DNA from: CPC320 sp002336405
Lineage (GTDB): Bacteria > Pseudomonadota > Alphaproteobacteria > Rhodobacterales > Rhodobacteraceae
Assembly: GCA_949372595.1 (NCBI GenBank)
Contig: CASIAN010000014.1
Location: forward strand, 1-64,000
Length of the DNA stretch: 64,000 nucleotides
Reading direction: 5' to 3'
The first letter of the stretch is position 1. Each line of letters begins with the position of its first letter. Of this stretch, positions 18,524 through 27,595 are shown piece by piece. The notes under the pieces were generated by a model. The model saw nothing but the letters and a program-made list of their open reading frames with translations, made no database searches and was not told where the DNA came from. A program made the position numbers and the translations under genes.

Positions 18524-19024
18524 TTGGAATTCACCTTCAGAGAACTGACGTCCGACCATGCCATTGAATGGCAAACCCTAAAACTAGAGGGCATAGAAGA
18601 CTTTCCTCTTGGCTTTCTAATCACTCCAGAGGAAGCCTTGAAAACCACCAAAGACCGCGCAGGGACCCATTTAAATTTTGGGACGACACGCGGCGTTTTT
18701 TATCACAACACGTTGGTGGGGTTCTGTGGATACCGTCCGGAACTCTTTGAACGAACGCGCCATCGCGCGCACGTCGGTCCATTTTTTGTCCAATCAAAAT
18801 ACCAAGGGACAGGCGCTGCCCAGTGTCTTATGTCAGGCGTTATTCAAGAAGCGCGCGCCGCCAAAGTCGCGCAACTTGAGCTCTTTGTTGATACAGAAAA
18901 TTATCGTGCCATCCGATTTTATGAAAAACACGGATTTAAATGGGTTGCGACACATCCAGATGGTGTCCGGATAGGCGCGCAATCACGCGATGACTATTTT
19001 TACTGCCTTAGATTGGGCTCATAG
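18524..19024 (+). CDS. GNAT-family N-acetyltransferase
   Basis: A 166-residue acetyltransferase of the GNAT fold. The acetyl-CoA-binding motif A region reads VQSKYQGTGAAQCLMSGVI, corresponding to the Q/R-x-x-G-x-G/A loop, followed by LFVDTENYRAIRFYEKHGF, the typical motif B end. Substrate is unknown. The assigned start is TTG with no clear Shine-Dalgarno sequence; the reading frame upstream is closed, so this is the longest candidate. It lies alone between ilvE and the convergent cobO. Confidence 0.82.
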   Translation: MEFTFRELTSDHAIEWQTLKLEGIEDFPLGFLITPEEALKTTKDRAGTHLNFGTTRGVFYHNTLVGFCGYRPELFERTRHRAHVGPFFVQSKYQGTGAAQCLMSGVIQEARAAKVAQLELFVDTENYRAIRFYEKHGFKWVATHPDGVRIGAQSRDDYFYCLRLGS

Positions 19025-19126
19025 CTGCACAGCTGTTCTCAGATCGGGTGCAACAGCCCTCTAACGCTGGTCTCAACAGCCCGCGCATAGCTATCTGAAA
19101 TCTTGGATAACTCGTCAAAATATAAC

Positions 19127-19729
19127 TTAAAAATCAAGGCCCTTCTGGGCTTTGATCCCGGCCTGAAACGGGTGTTTCACCTCGGTCATCTCGGTCACCA
19201 GATCGGCATAATCACACAACGCAGGTTTGGCATCCCGCCCCGTCAGAATAACGTTGGTTCGAGCCGCCCGTCCCCTGAGACCTTCCAGCACCTGATCTAC
19301 GCTCAAATACTCATAGCGCATGGCAATGTTGATTTCATCCAGCACCACAAGATCAAACTCACCGCCCGACATCATCGCACAGGCTTTTGCAAACGCCGCC
19401 TGTGCGGCCTCGGTATCGCGGTTGCGATCTTGCGTATCCCAAGTAAAGCCGTCGCCCATGGTATGCCAACTGACCTGATCTTCAATCGTTTTGAAAAACC
19501 GCCGCTCCCCGGTCACCCACTTGCCTTTAATGAATTGGACCACCGCAACTTTTTGCCCCCAACCCAAGGCGCGAATAATCACCCCAAAGGCCGAGCTGGA
19601 TTTGCCTTTGCCCTTACCGGTATGCACAAAGACAAGTCCGCGATCCGGATCTTGCGCCTGTGATGTTTTGCGGCGGTGCTCTTTCTGGACCTGCTGCATT
19701 TTCACTTTGTGGTCTGTGTCATCCGTCAT
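19127..19729 (-). CDS. cobO: Cob(I)yrinic acid a,c-diamide adenosyltransferase
   Basis: A 200-residue CobO/BtuR-type corrinoid adenosyltransferase that attaches adenosyl to cobalt in B12 synthesis or salvage. The P-loop reads GKGKGKSSSAFG near residue 38, with VVLDEINIAMRYEY further on. Length matches the family. No cobalamin riboswitch was recognised in the 170 bases between it and the ABC permease gene. Its presence fits a B12-dependent methylmalonyl-CoA pathway, consistent with the epimerase gene at 60.7 kb. Confidence 0.93.
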   Translation of the reverse strand: MTDDTDHKVKMQQVQKEHRRKTSQAQDPDRGLVFVHTGKGKGKSSSAFGVIIRALGWGQKVAVVQFIKGKWVTGERRFFKTIEDQVSWHTMGDGFTWDTQDRNRDTEAAQAAFAKACAMMSGGEFDLVVLDEINIAMRYEYLSVDQVLEGLRGRAARTNVILTGRDAKPALCDYADLVTEMTEVKHPFQAGIKAQKGLDF

Positions 19730-19897
19730 CGGTCAATATCCTTTGTTGAAATGGCATGCCTTGCCTTGCCGCTTCTGTATCCCATACCGCCAGCGATACA
19801 TTACCCCAGCGCAAAATTCTCTCGCAATGCAAAAAGCGCGGTTGCATGGCCTATACCCGGCACGCGCCGGTCGCACAAACGCCCAACCGTCACATTG

Positions 19898-21112
19898 TCA
19901 ACCAGGGCTAAGCCCCCGCAAGCGTTCCGACCGTCGGCGCAGCAATTCAAGCGTCATCAGCAACGCAACCGAAATCCCAACAAGGATCGTCGCCACCGCA
20001 AGAATGGTTGGGCTAATCTGCTCACGCAGACCAATAAACATCTGCCACGGAAGCGTCTTCTGGCCGGCAGAGCCGATGAACATCACGATGACGACCTCGT
20101 CAAAAGACGTGATAAAAGCGAACAGACCGCCCGAAACAACACCGGGAAAGATCAGTGGCATCTGCACACGAAAAAATGTGGTGATCGGATTTGCACCCAT
20201 ATTGGCCGCAGCACGGGTCAGCGAGGTGTCAAACCCCACGAGCGTTGCCGTCACAGTTATAATCACAAACGGAATGCCCAAGACGGCATGTGCCAGAACA
20301 ACTTTGACATAGCCCACAAAATTCTTGCCCATCCCAAGGGTATTTTCCATAAAATTACCCATGGTCGAATAAAAGAAAAACATGCCCGTTGCAGAAATAA
20401 TTAGTGGCACAATCATCGGTGAAATCAAAATCGCCATTATGGCCCGCTTTGCCGGCACATGGCTTTGACTGAGCCCAATTGCCGCCAGTGTTCCCAGCGA
20501 GACCGAGATAACCGTCGCAATTGGCGCAATGATCAGCGAGTTCCAAAATGAGCGCTGCCATTCCGCGTTGTTGAAGAAATCCTGATAGTGCTTTAAAGAA
20601 TATCCCGCAGGATCAAACCGCAGCATTTCCGGGGTGAAGGTAAAGAAATCCTGCGCGTTGAAAGACAAGGGCATAACAACAAGAATAGGGGTTATCAAAA
20701 ACCCAAAGATCAAACCACAGATGACCCGAAAGCTGTAATGCCACAAAACCTGACCCGCAGTCAGATAAGGATGAAGCTTGACGCGGTACTCCCCCTCGTG
20801 AATCCAATAGACGAACCACCCGAAGAACCAGCCAAACAGCGCCCCAAACAAAACGCCAGTGAGGCCGATAAACAAAAGCCCTAAAACGGCAAGCAGCACA
20901 GGCAGCAGCCAGCGCACCACTTTTCGGCTGAGATGGTCAGTTACAATGATCCCGTAAGCGAGGATCATCGAAAGCGTCGCACCAAAGACGATGCCCACCA
21001 CAGCACTTCCGAACGCCGGTCCGACAAACAGACCGACCAAGGCTCCCATCAGCCCCATGACCGGCAACACAAAAGCAACTGGCCGGCGCGACACTTGAGT
21101 AAACACGGCCAT
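19898..21112 (-). CDS. ABC transporter permease, PotC-like, with N-terminal membrane extension
   Basis: A 404-residue inner-membrane permease of the spermidine/putrescine type. The binding-protein-dependent permease domain occupies roughly the last 270 residues and carries the EAA-like loop (AAANMGANPITTFFRVQMP). It is preceded by an extra 120 or so residues with about four predicted membrane segments, absent from E. coli PotC (about 264 residues). It follows the partner permease by four bases and ends the operon ATPase, binding protein, permease, permease. Confidence 0.87.
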   Translation of the reverse strand: MAVFTQVSRRPVAFVLPVMGLMGALVGLFVGPAFGSAVVGIVFGATLSMILAYGIIVTDHLSRKVVRWLLPVLLAVLGLLFIGLTGVLFGALFGWFFGWFVYWIHEGEYRVKLHPYLTAGQVLWHYSFRVICGLIFGFLITPILVVMPLSFNAQDFFTFTPEMLRFDPAGYSLKHYQDFFNNAEWQRSFWNSLIIAPIATVISVSLGTLAAIGLSQSHVPAKRAIMAILISPMIVPLIISATGMFFFYSTMGNFMENTLGMGKNFVGYVKVVLAHAVLGIPFVIITVTATLVGFDTSLTRAAANMGANPITTFFRVQMPLIFPGVVSGGLFAFITSFDEVVIVMFIGSAGQKTLPWQMFIGLREQISPTILAVATILVGISVALLMTLELLRRRSERLRGLSPG

Positions 21113-21116
21113 GGCG

Positions 21117-22391
21117 TCAGCCCCCCAGCTTTACATTGTCAATGCCAACAATCTTGTCATAAGCCCAGTAGAGAATTAACACCGCCACCAGCAAGATTGT
21201 CCCAAGCGCTGCCGCCAGCCCCCAATTCATTGATTGGAAAATATGATAGGCAATGCGATTGGAAATAAAGACGCCTTTGTTACCACCTACGATTTCCGGC
21301 GTGATATAATAGCCAATCGCCAGAATGAACACCAAGATAGACCCCGCCCCGATACCCGGCACAGATTGCGGGAAATACACCCGCCAAAATGCGGTCCAAT
21401 TGGTGGCACCCAATGATTTGGCCGCTCTGAGATAAGTTGGCGGGATGGTCTGCATCACCGAGTACATCGGCAAGATCATAAAGGGCAGCATGATATGCGT
21501 CATCGCCACAATCGTGCCGAACTGATTGTTGATCATCACCAAGCGACCAGTTTCCTCGATCATCCCCAGTGCAACCAAAAGATCATTAATCACGCCCTGT
21601 TGCTGCAACATGACCTTCCAAGCAGAGGTGCGCACCAGTAAAGAGGTCCAGAAGGGCAAAAGCACAAGGATCATCAATAAGTTCGCTTGCCGCATTGGCA
21701 GATTGGCCAGCAGCCACGCCACTGGATAGCCCAGCGCGATGCAAGCCACCGTAATCATCAACGACATAATTAACGTCCGCTCGAACAGTTTAATCAAAAT
21801 CTGTCGGTCTTCGGGCTGAAATTCCGGGCCAGACGGAGTTTTCCGCATGTCCACCGCATTGAGGAAATACCCCGAAGTATAGCGTGAGCTGTGCGTTTGA
21901 AGGGTGCGCCAGATTTCGACATCACCCCAACCTTTATGCGTCGCGATCAGCTTGTCTTTAAACGGCGCGTCGGCCTCAAGATCCCATTTCTTGGCCTTGC
22001 GCGCGGTTTTCTTGAACAATGAGGCAATACCAGATTTTTCATAGTTCAACCGCAGGCCAACCCGGGTATGAACTTTGGCTTTGGCAGCGCGCTGAATGTC
22101 ACCCGCAAAAGCCGCGTAGACGGCTTCATCCGGCAATACGCCCGCCTGTCCGTCCCATGTTTCCAAAGCAATCACGGTCTCAGGCAATATTTCCGCAACG
22201 ATGTCATTTTCGACTGAGCGAAACAGCATGGAGGCAATGGGAAAAAGGAACGTAAACAATACAAATATAAGCAGCGGAGAGATCAAGAGCAGCGCCCGGA
22301 TTTTTTGCCGCCTCAGTGCGATGGCCAAACTGCGCTTGAGCGGTTGTCCATCCGCGGCCAACACAGGTCCGTTTTCGTCAGTATAGCTCAT
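21117..22391 (-). CDS. ABC transporter permease, PotB-like, with large periplasmic insertion
   Basis: A 424-residue permease. One membrane segment (LLISPLLIFVLFTFLFP, near residue 40) is followed by about 150 hydrophilic residues, presumably periplasmic, and then the remaining membrane segments with an EAA-like loop (AAKSLGATNWTAFWRVYFP). E. coli PotB is about 275 residues, so the extracytoplasmic insertion is a real enlargement. It lies downstream of the binding-protein gene, separated by a terminator-like hairpin, and four bases upstream of the second permease. Confidence 0.87.
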   Translation of the reverse strand: MSYTDENGPVLAADGQPLKRSLAIALRRQKIRALLLISPLLIFVLFTFLFPIASMLFRSVENDIVAEILPETVIALETWDGQAGVLPDEAVYAAFAGDIQRAAKAKVHTRVGLRLNYEKSGIASLFKKTARKAKKWDLEADAPFKDKLIATHKGWGDVEIWRTLQTHSSRYTSGYFLNAVDMRKTPSGPEFQPEDRQILIKLFERTLIMSLMITVACIALGYPVAWLLANLPMRQANLLMILVLLPFWTSLLVRTSAWKVMLQQQGVINDLLVALGMIEETGRLVMINNQFGTIVAMTHIMLPFMILPMYSVMQTIPPTYLRAAKSLGATNWTAFWRVYFPQSVPGIGAGSILVFILAIGYYITPEIVGGNKGVFISNRIAYHIFQSMNWGLAAALGTILLVAVLILYWAYDKIVGIDNVKLGG

Positions 22392-22436
22392 GTCGTCCCC
22401 AGTGTCGGTTCAGTCTCACACAGTGCCACATAAATT

Positions 22437-22462
22437 AAAAAAGGGCCGACAAAGGCCCTTTT
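22437..22462 (-). terminator. Hairpin between binding-protein and permease genes
   Basis: On the minus strand AAAAGGGCC, loop TTTGTC, and GGCCCTTTT are followed by further T residues. It lies 15 bases after the binding-protein stop and before the permease gene. It is likely a partial terminator or 3' stabiliser that raises the binding protein relative to the permeases. Confidence 0.8.
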
Positions 22463-22476
22463 CCATTTTCAATGTC

Positions 22477-23568
22477 TTATTTTGCAAGCCAAGCTTGGAA
22501 TTTAGACTCGATATCATCTTTATAGTCTGCCCAGAACGCATAGTTCATCAGGAAGGTATTCTTTGAGTTGGCAGGATCTGTTGGCATATGAGGCGCCATT
22601 GCGATACCCAGTTCCGCGTGCTTATCAACCAACAGGGCTGATGACGCACGAGTCGGGCCATAGCTGATCCATTTAGACTGATCTGCAAGACGCTGTGTAT
22701 CAGTTGCAAACCTTACATAGTGCAGCGCGCGTGCTTGACGCTCGGGGCTCAGGCCGGTTGGAATGATCCATCCGTCAAGGTCATAAATCTGTCCATCCCA
22801 AAGCATTGAAACAGGCTGATTTTGCTCTTCGATCAAGGCAAACAAGCGACCGTTAAAGGTCGAACCCATGACGACTTCGCCATCGGCCAGCAATTGTGGC
22901 GTATCGGCGCCTGCAGACCACCAGATCACATCATCTTTGATGGTGTCCAGTTTTGCAAGAGCTTGATCCTGACCAGCGCCTGTTTCCAGCATTGGGTAGA
23001 TGTCAGCTTTGGCAACGCCATCACAAAGAAGCGCCCATTCCATGTTTGAAAGCGCGCCTTTTTTCAGCGAACGCTTGCCGGGGTATGTGTCGGTGTCAAA
23101 GAGTGCACAGATGCTAGTGGGAGGCGTGCTACCAACCATGTCGCTGCGATAGCCGACCGTATAGGAATAAACGATCTGTGGGATAAAGCATTCTGAGACA
23201 ATGAAGTCACCAAAGTCATTTGAAGCAAGCGTTCCGTCTGGTGCGTCAGCCAGCATGAAATCATGGTCGATTTCCATCGCAAGACCTTCGTCGCAAAGCT
23301 GCATGGCCGGTCCGGCTTCAACGTCAACAACGTCCCAGGTCACATTGCCTGCCTCGTTCATGGCCCGCAATTTTGGAACCGCTGTACCGGCACTATCATC
23401 ATTGATGATCGTGACACCCGTATTAGCCGAATAGGGCTCGTGATAGGCTTTAAGTTGTGATTTTGAATAAGCACCGCCCCATGACACGATGGTCATTTCC
23501 TCTGCAAGTGCAGATCCTGCCACCAGCGAAAGTGCCGCTGTTGCCAAAACAGTTTTTGTAAATTTCAT
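22477..23568 (-). CDS. ABC transporter substrate-binding protein (PotD/opine type)
   Basis: A 363-residue periplasmic binding protein. The signal peptide MKFTKTVLATAALSLVAGSA is followed by cleavage near ALAEE and then the family opening EEMTIVSWGGAYSKSQ. It belongs to the spermidine/putrescine-like extracellular binding-protein group that also includes opine and related binders. GGGAGAATGTA precedes the ATG, supporting this start rather than a longer frame that overlaps the ATPase gene. The neighbouring ectoine hydrolase suggests ectoine or a related compound as ligand, which is inference. Confidence 0.88.
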   Translation of the reverse strand: MKFTKTVLATAALSLVAGSALAEEMTIVSWGGAYSKSQLKAYHEPYSANTGVTIINDDSAGTAVPKLRAMNEAGNVTWDVVDVEAGPAMQLCDEGLAMEIDHDFMLADAPDGTLASNDFGDFIVSECFIPQIVYSYTVGYRSDMVGSTPPTSICALFDTDTYPGKRSLKKGALSNMEWALLCDGVAKADIYPMLETGAGQDQALAKLDTIKDDVIWWSAGADTPQLLADGEVVMGSTFNGRLFALIEEQNQPVSMLWDGQIYDLDGWIIPTGLSPERQARALHYVRFATDTQRLADQSKWISYGPTRASSALLVDKHAELGIAMAPHMPTDPANSKNTFLMNYAFWADYKDDIESKFQAWLAK

Positions 23569-23678
23569 TACATTCTCCCATGTCGCCCGTTTTTGGAGAA
23601 GAGGATCCGTGTTACGGGCAAAACAACGGATACGTCTTAAGTCACGTTCCAGAAGGAACGTGCTATTTCTTTCACCGC

Positions 23679-24782
23679 TCATGCGTCAAGCGCGCGGCAA
23701 TCCGACGGCAGCCAGCCGATTTCGATCTGGGCACCGGGTTCCAACCGCACCTGATCGGGCGCATTGCGGGTCTTGACGATAAACTCATCATTACCAGCCA
23801 CACGTAACCGGGTTCGGAAAATGTCCCCCATATATATAAACTCAAGGACTTCTGCTGTCAGCGTATGCGCCCCTTCTTGCAGGCGCTCCTTGTTGAACTC
23901 AACCCGTTCGGGCCGGATAGACACCCGCGTCCGTTCGCCAGCCTTGCTGACATTGACCGGGTTGCAATCGATCAATTTGCCATCGTCAAGTTGTACCAGC
24001 GCCATGCCGTTGGTGATCTCTTTCACCACACCTTCAAGGGTGTTGTTTTCACCGATGAACTGCGCGACGAAACTGTTTTTGGGTGACTCATATAATTCTG
24101 CTGGCGGCGCCAATTGCTGAATGCGGCCATCATCAAACACCGCGACCCGGTCAGACATGGTCAGCGCCTCGGTCTGGTCATGGGTCACATAGACCACTGT
24201 GATGCCCAGATTATCGGCAATGCGCTTGATCTCAAACTGCATATGTTCGCGCAGTTGCTTGTCTAGCGCGCCCAGCGGCTCATCCATCAACACCAACTCG
24301 GCCTCAAACACCAGGGCCCGCGCCAGCGCTACACGCTGTTGTTGGCCCCCTGACAATTGCGCCGGTCGCCGACCACCAAACGCGCCCATCTGCACCATTT
24401 CCAATGCCCGCTTGACCTTGGCCTCGCGTTCGGTCTTCGGTATTTTACGCACCTCAAGTGGAAACGCCAGGTTCTCAGCGACAGTCATATGAGGAAACAG
24501 CGCATAGTTTTGAAACACCATCCCGATACCGCGCTTATGCGGCGGGATATTATTGATAGACACCCCATCGAGCATAATGTCGCCATGGGTTGCGGTCTCA
24601 AAACCGGCCAACATCATCAAGCAAGTGGTCTTGCCCGATCCCGATGGGCCCAGCATTGTCAGAAATTCGCCTCTCGGCATAGCAAGATTAAGATCTTTCA
24701 CGACAAGGGAAATGCCGTCATAACTTTTCTGCACACGCTCAAACTGAACGAAAGCGTCGGACGCGGTCTTCATGTTTGCCAA
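23679..24782 (-). CDS. ABC transporter ATP-binding protein (PotA-like)
   Basis: A 367-residue ATPase energising the importer encoded just downstream. Walker A is GPSGSGKTT, the signature is LSGGQQQR, and Walker B is LVLMDEPLGALDK, followed by the switch histidine in YVTHDQTEAL. A C-terminal TOBE-like regulatory domain follows from about residue 280. TTG at 24782 lies seven bases after GGGAG; the in-frame ATG at 24773 is less well spaced. It is the first gene of the operon and divergent from doeA. Confidence 0.9.
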   Translation of the reverse strand: MANMKTASDAFVQFERVQKSYDGISLVVKDLNLAMPRGEFLTMLGPSGSGKTTCLMMLAGFETATHGDIMLDGVSINNIPPHKRGIGMVFQNYALFPHMTVAENLAFPLEVRKIPKTEREAKVKRALEMVQMGAFGGRRPAQLSGGQQQRVALARALVFEAELVLMDEPLGALDKQLREHMQFEIKRIADNLGITVVYVTHDQTEALTMSDRVAVFDDGRIQQLAPPAELYESPKNSFVAQFIGENNTLEGVVKEITNGMALVQLDDGKLIDCNPVNVSKAGERTRVSIRPERVEFNKERLQEGAHTLTAEVLEFIYMGDIFRTRLRVAGNDEFIVKTRNAPDQVRLEPGAQIEIGWLPSDCRALDA

Positions 24783-25111
24783 TAACTGGCTCCCTATTCT
24801 CTTTCTTCAGCCTGACTTCCGTCAGTTAAACTGCTTCCTAGACGGGAAGCCCCAACGTTTGCAATGTTTTTTAACGGAATTAGTCCTCTTAGACAGATAT
24901 TTAATCATACTTTTTGCCCAAAAACGAATTGTTAGCGCAAACCACATTACCGCAACTCCAACAGAGCTTTTAACAATTCAACCATACAAGCAGAGCAATA
25001 CACATCAACAGATATTTTTGGCCCCAAAGACGCCCAACTGCTGCTTTAAAGGGACTGTACCAAACAAGCCCATGGAGTTTAATGCGAAAGTACCCGGTGA
25101 GGACCCATCAG
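24783..25111. promoter_or_regulatory. Divergent promoter region between ABC operon and doeA
   Basis: About 330 AT-rich bases separate the two outward-reading start codons and must contain both promoters. The string ACAGATATTT occurs twice (near 24894 and 25010). No clear palindrome or riboswitch was recognised. Confidence 0.5.
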
Positions 25112-26305
25112 ATGATTCGCAAAAACCTGCCCTTTAGCGCACCAGAATACCAACGCCGGCTTTGCAAAACGCGGCAGGCCATGCAGGCTGCTGGGTTGGA
25201 CATGCTGTTTATCACTGATCCGTCAAATATGGCCTGGCTCACCGGATATGATGGCTGGTCTTTTTATGTCCACCAAGGGGTGATTGTGCCCGCAGACTCC
25301 GATCCGGTTTGGTGGGGACGGTCGCAAGATGCCAACGGAGCGTTGCGCACGGTGTGGATGTCGGATGACCGCATACACGGTTATGCGGATCATTATGTAC
25401 AATCCACCGAGCGCCATCCAATGCAGGATCTGGCCAAACGGTTACAAAATTATAGGGCGGGCAGCAAACGCATCGGGGTTGAGTTGGATAACTATTATTA
25501 TTCTGCCAAGGCTCATCAAGTACTGTGTGAAACTTTGGCCACAATTTCGCCTGACATTACGCTTCAAGATGCAACCGCCTTGGTCAACTGGCAGCGCGGC
25601 ATAAAGTCTGACGAAGAAATTGTCTTTATGCGCAAGGCTGCGCGGATATCGGAAAAAATCATCGATGGCCTGTTTACACGTGTCGAACCTGGCATTGCAA
25701 AAAACGACATCGTGGCCGAAGTCTATGGCGACGCGCTGCGCGGCGTTGATGACGTTTGGGGCGATTACCCGGCGATTGTGCCGCTGCTGCCGTCTGGCAG
25801 TGATGCGGCCGCACCACACCTGACATGGGATGGAACAGCATTTAAGACCGGCGAGGCAACATTTTTCGAAATTTCGGGCTGTTACCGGCGCTATCACGCT
25901 CCATTTTGCCGCACCATCTTTCTGGGCACGCCCCCAGATGATTTGCGACGCGCAGAAGCAGCACTAGCAGAGGGCCTTGAGGCCGGTCTTGACGCGGCAC
26001 GCGCCGGAAACCGCGCCTGTGATATCGCCGACGCCCTTGCCCAACCGCTGGAACGCGCCGGTATCGAACGCGGGGCCCGCGCTGGCTATCCGATCGGGCT
26101 GAGCTATCCGCCCGACTGGGGTGAGCGCACCATCAGCATCCGCACCGAAGACAAAAGTATTCTGCACCCCGGCATGACCTTCCATTTCATGCCCGGCTTA
26201 TGGATGCCGAACTGGGGTCTCGAAATCACCGAATCAATTCTTATCCGCGAAACCGGCGCTGCAGAAACCCTCTGCAACCGCCCAAGAGAGCTTATGATCA
26301 AATGA
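25112..26305 (+). CDS. doeA: Ectoine hydrolase (M24 family)
   Basis: A 397-residue protein of the M24 creatinase/prolidase fold. DoeA opens the ectoine ring to N-acetyl-2,4-diaminobutyrate, the first step in using ectoine as carbon and nitrogen source. I recognise DoeA/EutD-specific stretches: TDPSNMAWLTGYDGWSFYVH near residue 40, HYVQSTERHPMQ, DYPAIVPLLPSG and GLSYPPDWGERT. Classical aminopeptidase metal ligands are not all preserved, as known for DoeA. GAGGA lies nine bases before the chosen ATG at 25112 (MIRKNLPF); an ATG at 25082 is possible. It overlaps the deacetylase gene by four bases. Confidence 0.87.
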   Translation: MIRKNLPFSAPEYQRRLCKTRQAMQAAGLDMLFITDPSNMAWLTGYDGWSFYVHQGVIVPADSDPVWWGRSQDANGALRTVWMSDDRIHGYADHYVQSTERHPMQDLAKRLQNYRAGSKRIGVELDNYYYSAKAHQVLCETLATISPDITLQDATALVNWQRGIKSDEEIVFMRKAARISEKIIDGLFTRVEPGIAKNDIVAEVYGDALRGVDDVWGDYPAIVPLLPSGSDAAAPHLTWDGTAFKTGEATFFEISGCYRRYHAPFCRTIFLGTPPDDLRRAEAALAEGLEAGLDAARAGNRACDIADALAQPLERAGIERGARAGYPIGLSYPPDWGERTISIRTEDKSILHPGMTFHFMPGLWMPNWGLEITESILIRETGAAETLCNRPRELMIK

Positions 26306-27468
26306 CCATACTTACAGACACCACCGATATCCTTGCAGATTTGATCAGCTTTCCAACCGTCTCACCTGACAGCAATCTGGATATGATCAATTATATTGCC
26401 GAGTATCTGCACAGCTTGGGTGCCCGGGTCGAATTGTTTCCCGATCCTACCGGGGCAAAGGCAAATCTGTTTGCCACGCTTGGGCCGGATATGAACGGCG
26501 GAATTATGCTGTCGGGGCATTCTGATGTGGTGCCCGTGACCGATCAAACCTGGTCCAGCGACCCGTTTAAAATGCAAGCCCGCGACGGGCGGCTTTACGG
26601 TCGCGGCACCTGTGATATGAAAGGCTTTATCGCTGCAACACTGGCGATGGCACCCTTCTATGCCAGTCAAAAACTGCACAAGCCAGTGCATTTTGCCTTT
26701 ACCCATGATGAGGAAAGCGGCTGTTTTGGTGCATTGGCGCTGGTGCGCGAATTGAAAAAGCGCCAGATTAGACCCGCGATTGCAATTATTGGCGAACCGA
26801 CCGAGATGCGCATTATCGAAGGCCATAAGGGGTGCTGTGAATACACCACCCGTTTCAAGGGCCTTGAAGGACATGGCTCGGCGCCCGACCAAGGCGTCAA
26901 CGCCGCCGAATATGCGGTGCGTTTTGTCGCCCGGCTTATGGAGCTGCGCGAAGACCTCAAACATCGGGCGCCAACAGACAGCCGATTTGAGCCACCTTGG
27001 ACCACGCTCAGTGTCGGTCGCATCAGCGGCGGCGTGGCCCATAACGTTATCGTGGGCAAAGCCGAAGTCGATTGGGAAATGCGCCCCGTTCAGGCCACTG
27101 ATCTGGCTTTTGTAAAAGACAATATGCAGCAGTATGTTGACAACACGCTGATGCCTGCCATGCAACAGATACATCCCGAAGCCGACATCAGCACCGAGAT
27201 TATTGCCGAGATCTGCGGGCTTGAACCGATGTCCGAGAATGCCGCCCGCCAGTTATTATCAGAACTGACCGGTGCCAATGGCGCAGACTTGGTGGCTTTT
27301 GGCACTGAGGCGGGTTTATTTCAGGATTTGGGCCTGTCGGCCGTGGTCTGTGGGCCGGGCAGCATTGCCCAAGCCCATAAGCCGAATGAATATATCGCAC
27401 TTGATCAATTGGGCACCTGCCTTGAAATGCTGACGGGTTTGGGCAGAAAGCTGCACGGCGCATCCTGA
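26302..27468 (+). CDS. ArgE-type M20 deacetylase, probably acting after ectoine hydrolase
   Basis: A 388-residue M20 metallopeptidase resembling acetylornithine deacetylase. Metal-binding and catalytic segments are visible: LSGHSDVVPV, GRGTCDMKGFIA, THDEESGCFGA, and a late SIAQAHKPNEYI with the last histidine ligand. Its ATG overlaps the doeA stop (ATGA). In known clusters the acetyl group of N-acetyl-2,4-diaminobutyrate is removed by DoeB of the AstE/AspA family; here an ArgE-type enzyme occupies that position and may do the same job. That substrate is inferred from context. Plain acetylornithine deacetylation is the alternative. Confidence 0.85.
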   Translation: MTILTDTTDILADLISFPTVSPDSNLDMINYIAEYLHSLGARVELFPDPTGAKANLFATLGPDMNGGIMLSGHSDVVPVTDQTWSSDPFKMQARDGRLYGRGTCDMKGFIAATLAMAPFYASQKLHKPVHFAFTHDEESGCFGALALVRELKKRQIRPAIAIIGEPTEMRIIEGHKGCCEYTTRFKGLEGHGSAPDQGVNAAEYAVRFVARLMELREDLKHRAPTDSRFEPPWTTLSVGRISGGVAHNVIVGKAEVDWEMRPVQATDLAFVKDNMQQYVDNTLMPAMQQIHPEADISTEIIAEICGLEPMSENAARQLLSELTGANGADLVAFGTEAGLFQDLGLSAVVCGPGSIAQAHKPNEYIALDQLGTCLEMLTGLGRKLHGAS

Positions 27469-27500
27469 ACTCAGACAGAACTCTAGCGCCGAACTTTAGT

Positions 27501-27562
27501 GCCACGTCTCAGGCCATGCTGCGTCTCAGGCCATGCCACGTCTCAGGCCATGCTGCGTCTCA
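27501..27562. repeat. 17-base tandem repeat, about 3.5 copies
   Basis: The unit CGTCTCAGGCCATGC plus two bases (TG or CA) occurs at 27505, 27522 and 27539, with a partial copy at 27556. Copies alternate TG and CA endings, so the array can also be read as a 34-base unit repeated twice. It lies between the convergent ArgE-type and aminotransferase genes, outside any coding frame. Confidence 0.93.
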
Positions 27563-27595
27563 ACCAATGGCCCGCCCTCACCTCACATGTGGGCA

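Noticed and set aside
19730..19897. Possible cobalamin riboswitch upstream of cobO
   Set aside because: No B12-box-like sequence or multi-stem structure could be recognised.
26362..27174. 270-codon minus-strand frame opposite the ArgE-type gene
   Set aside because: Shadow frame; the plus strand carries clear M20 metal-binding motifs.
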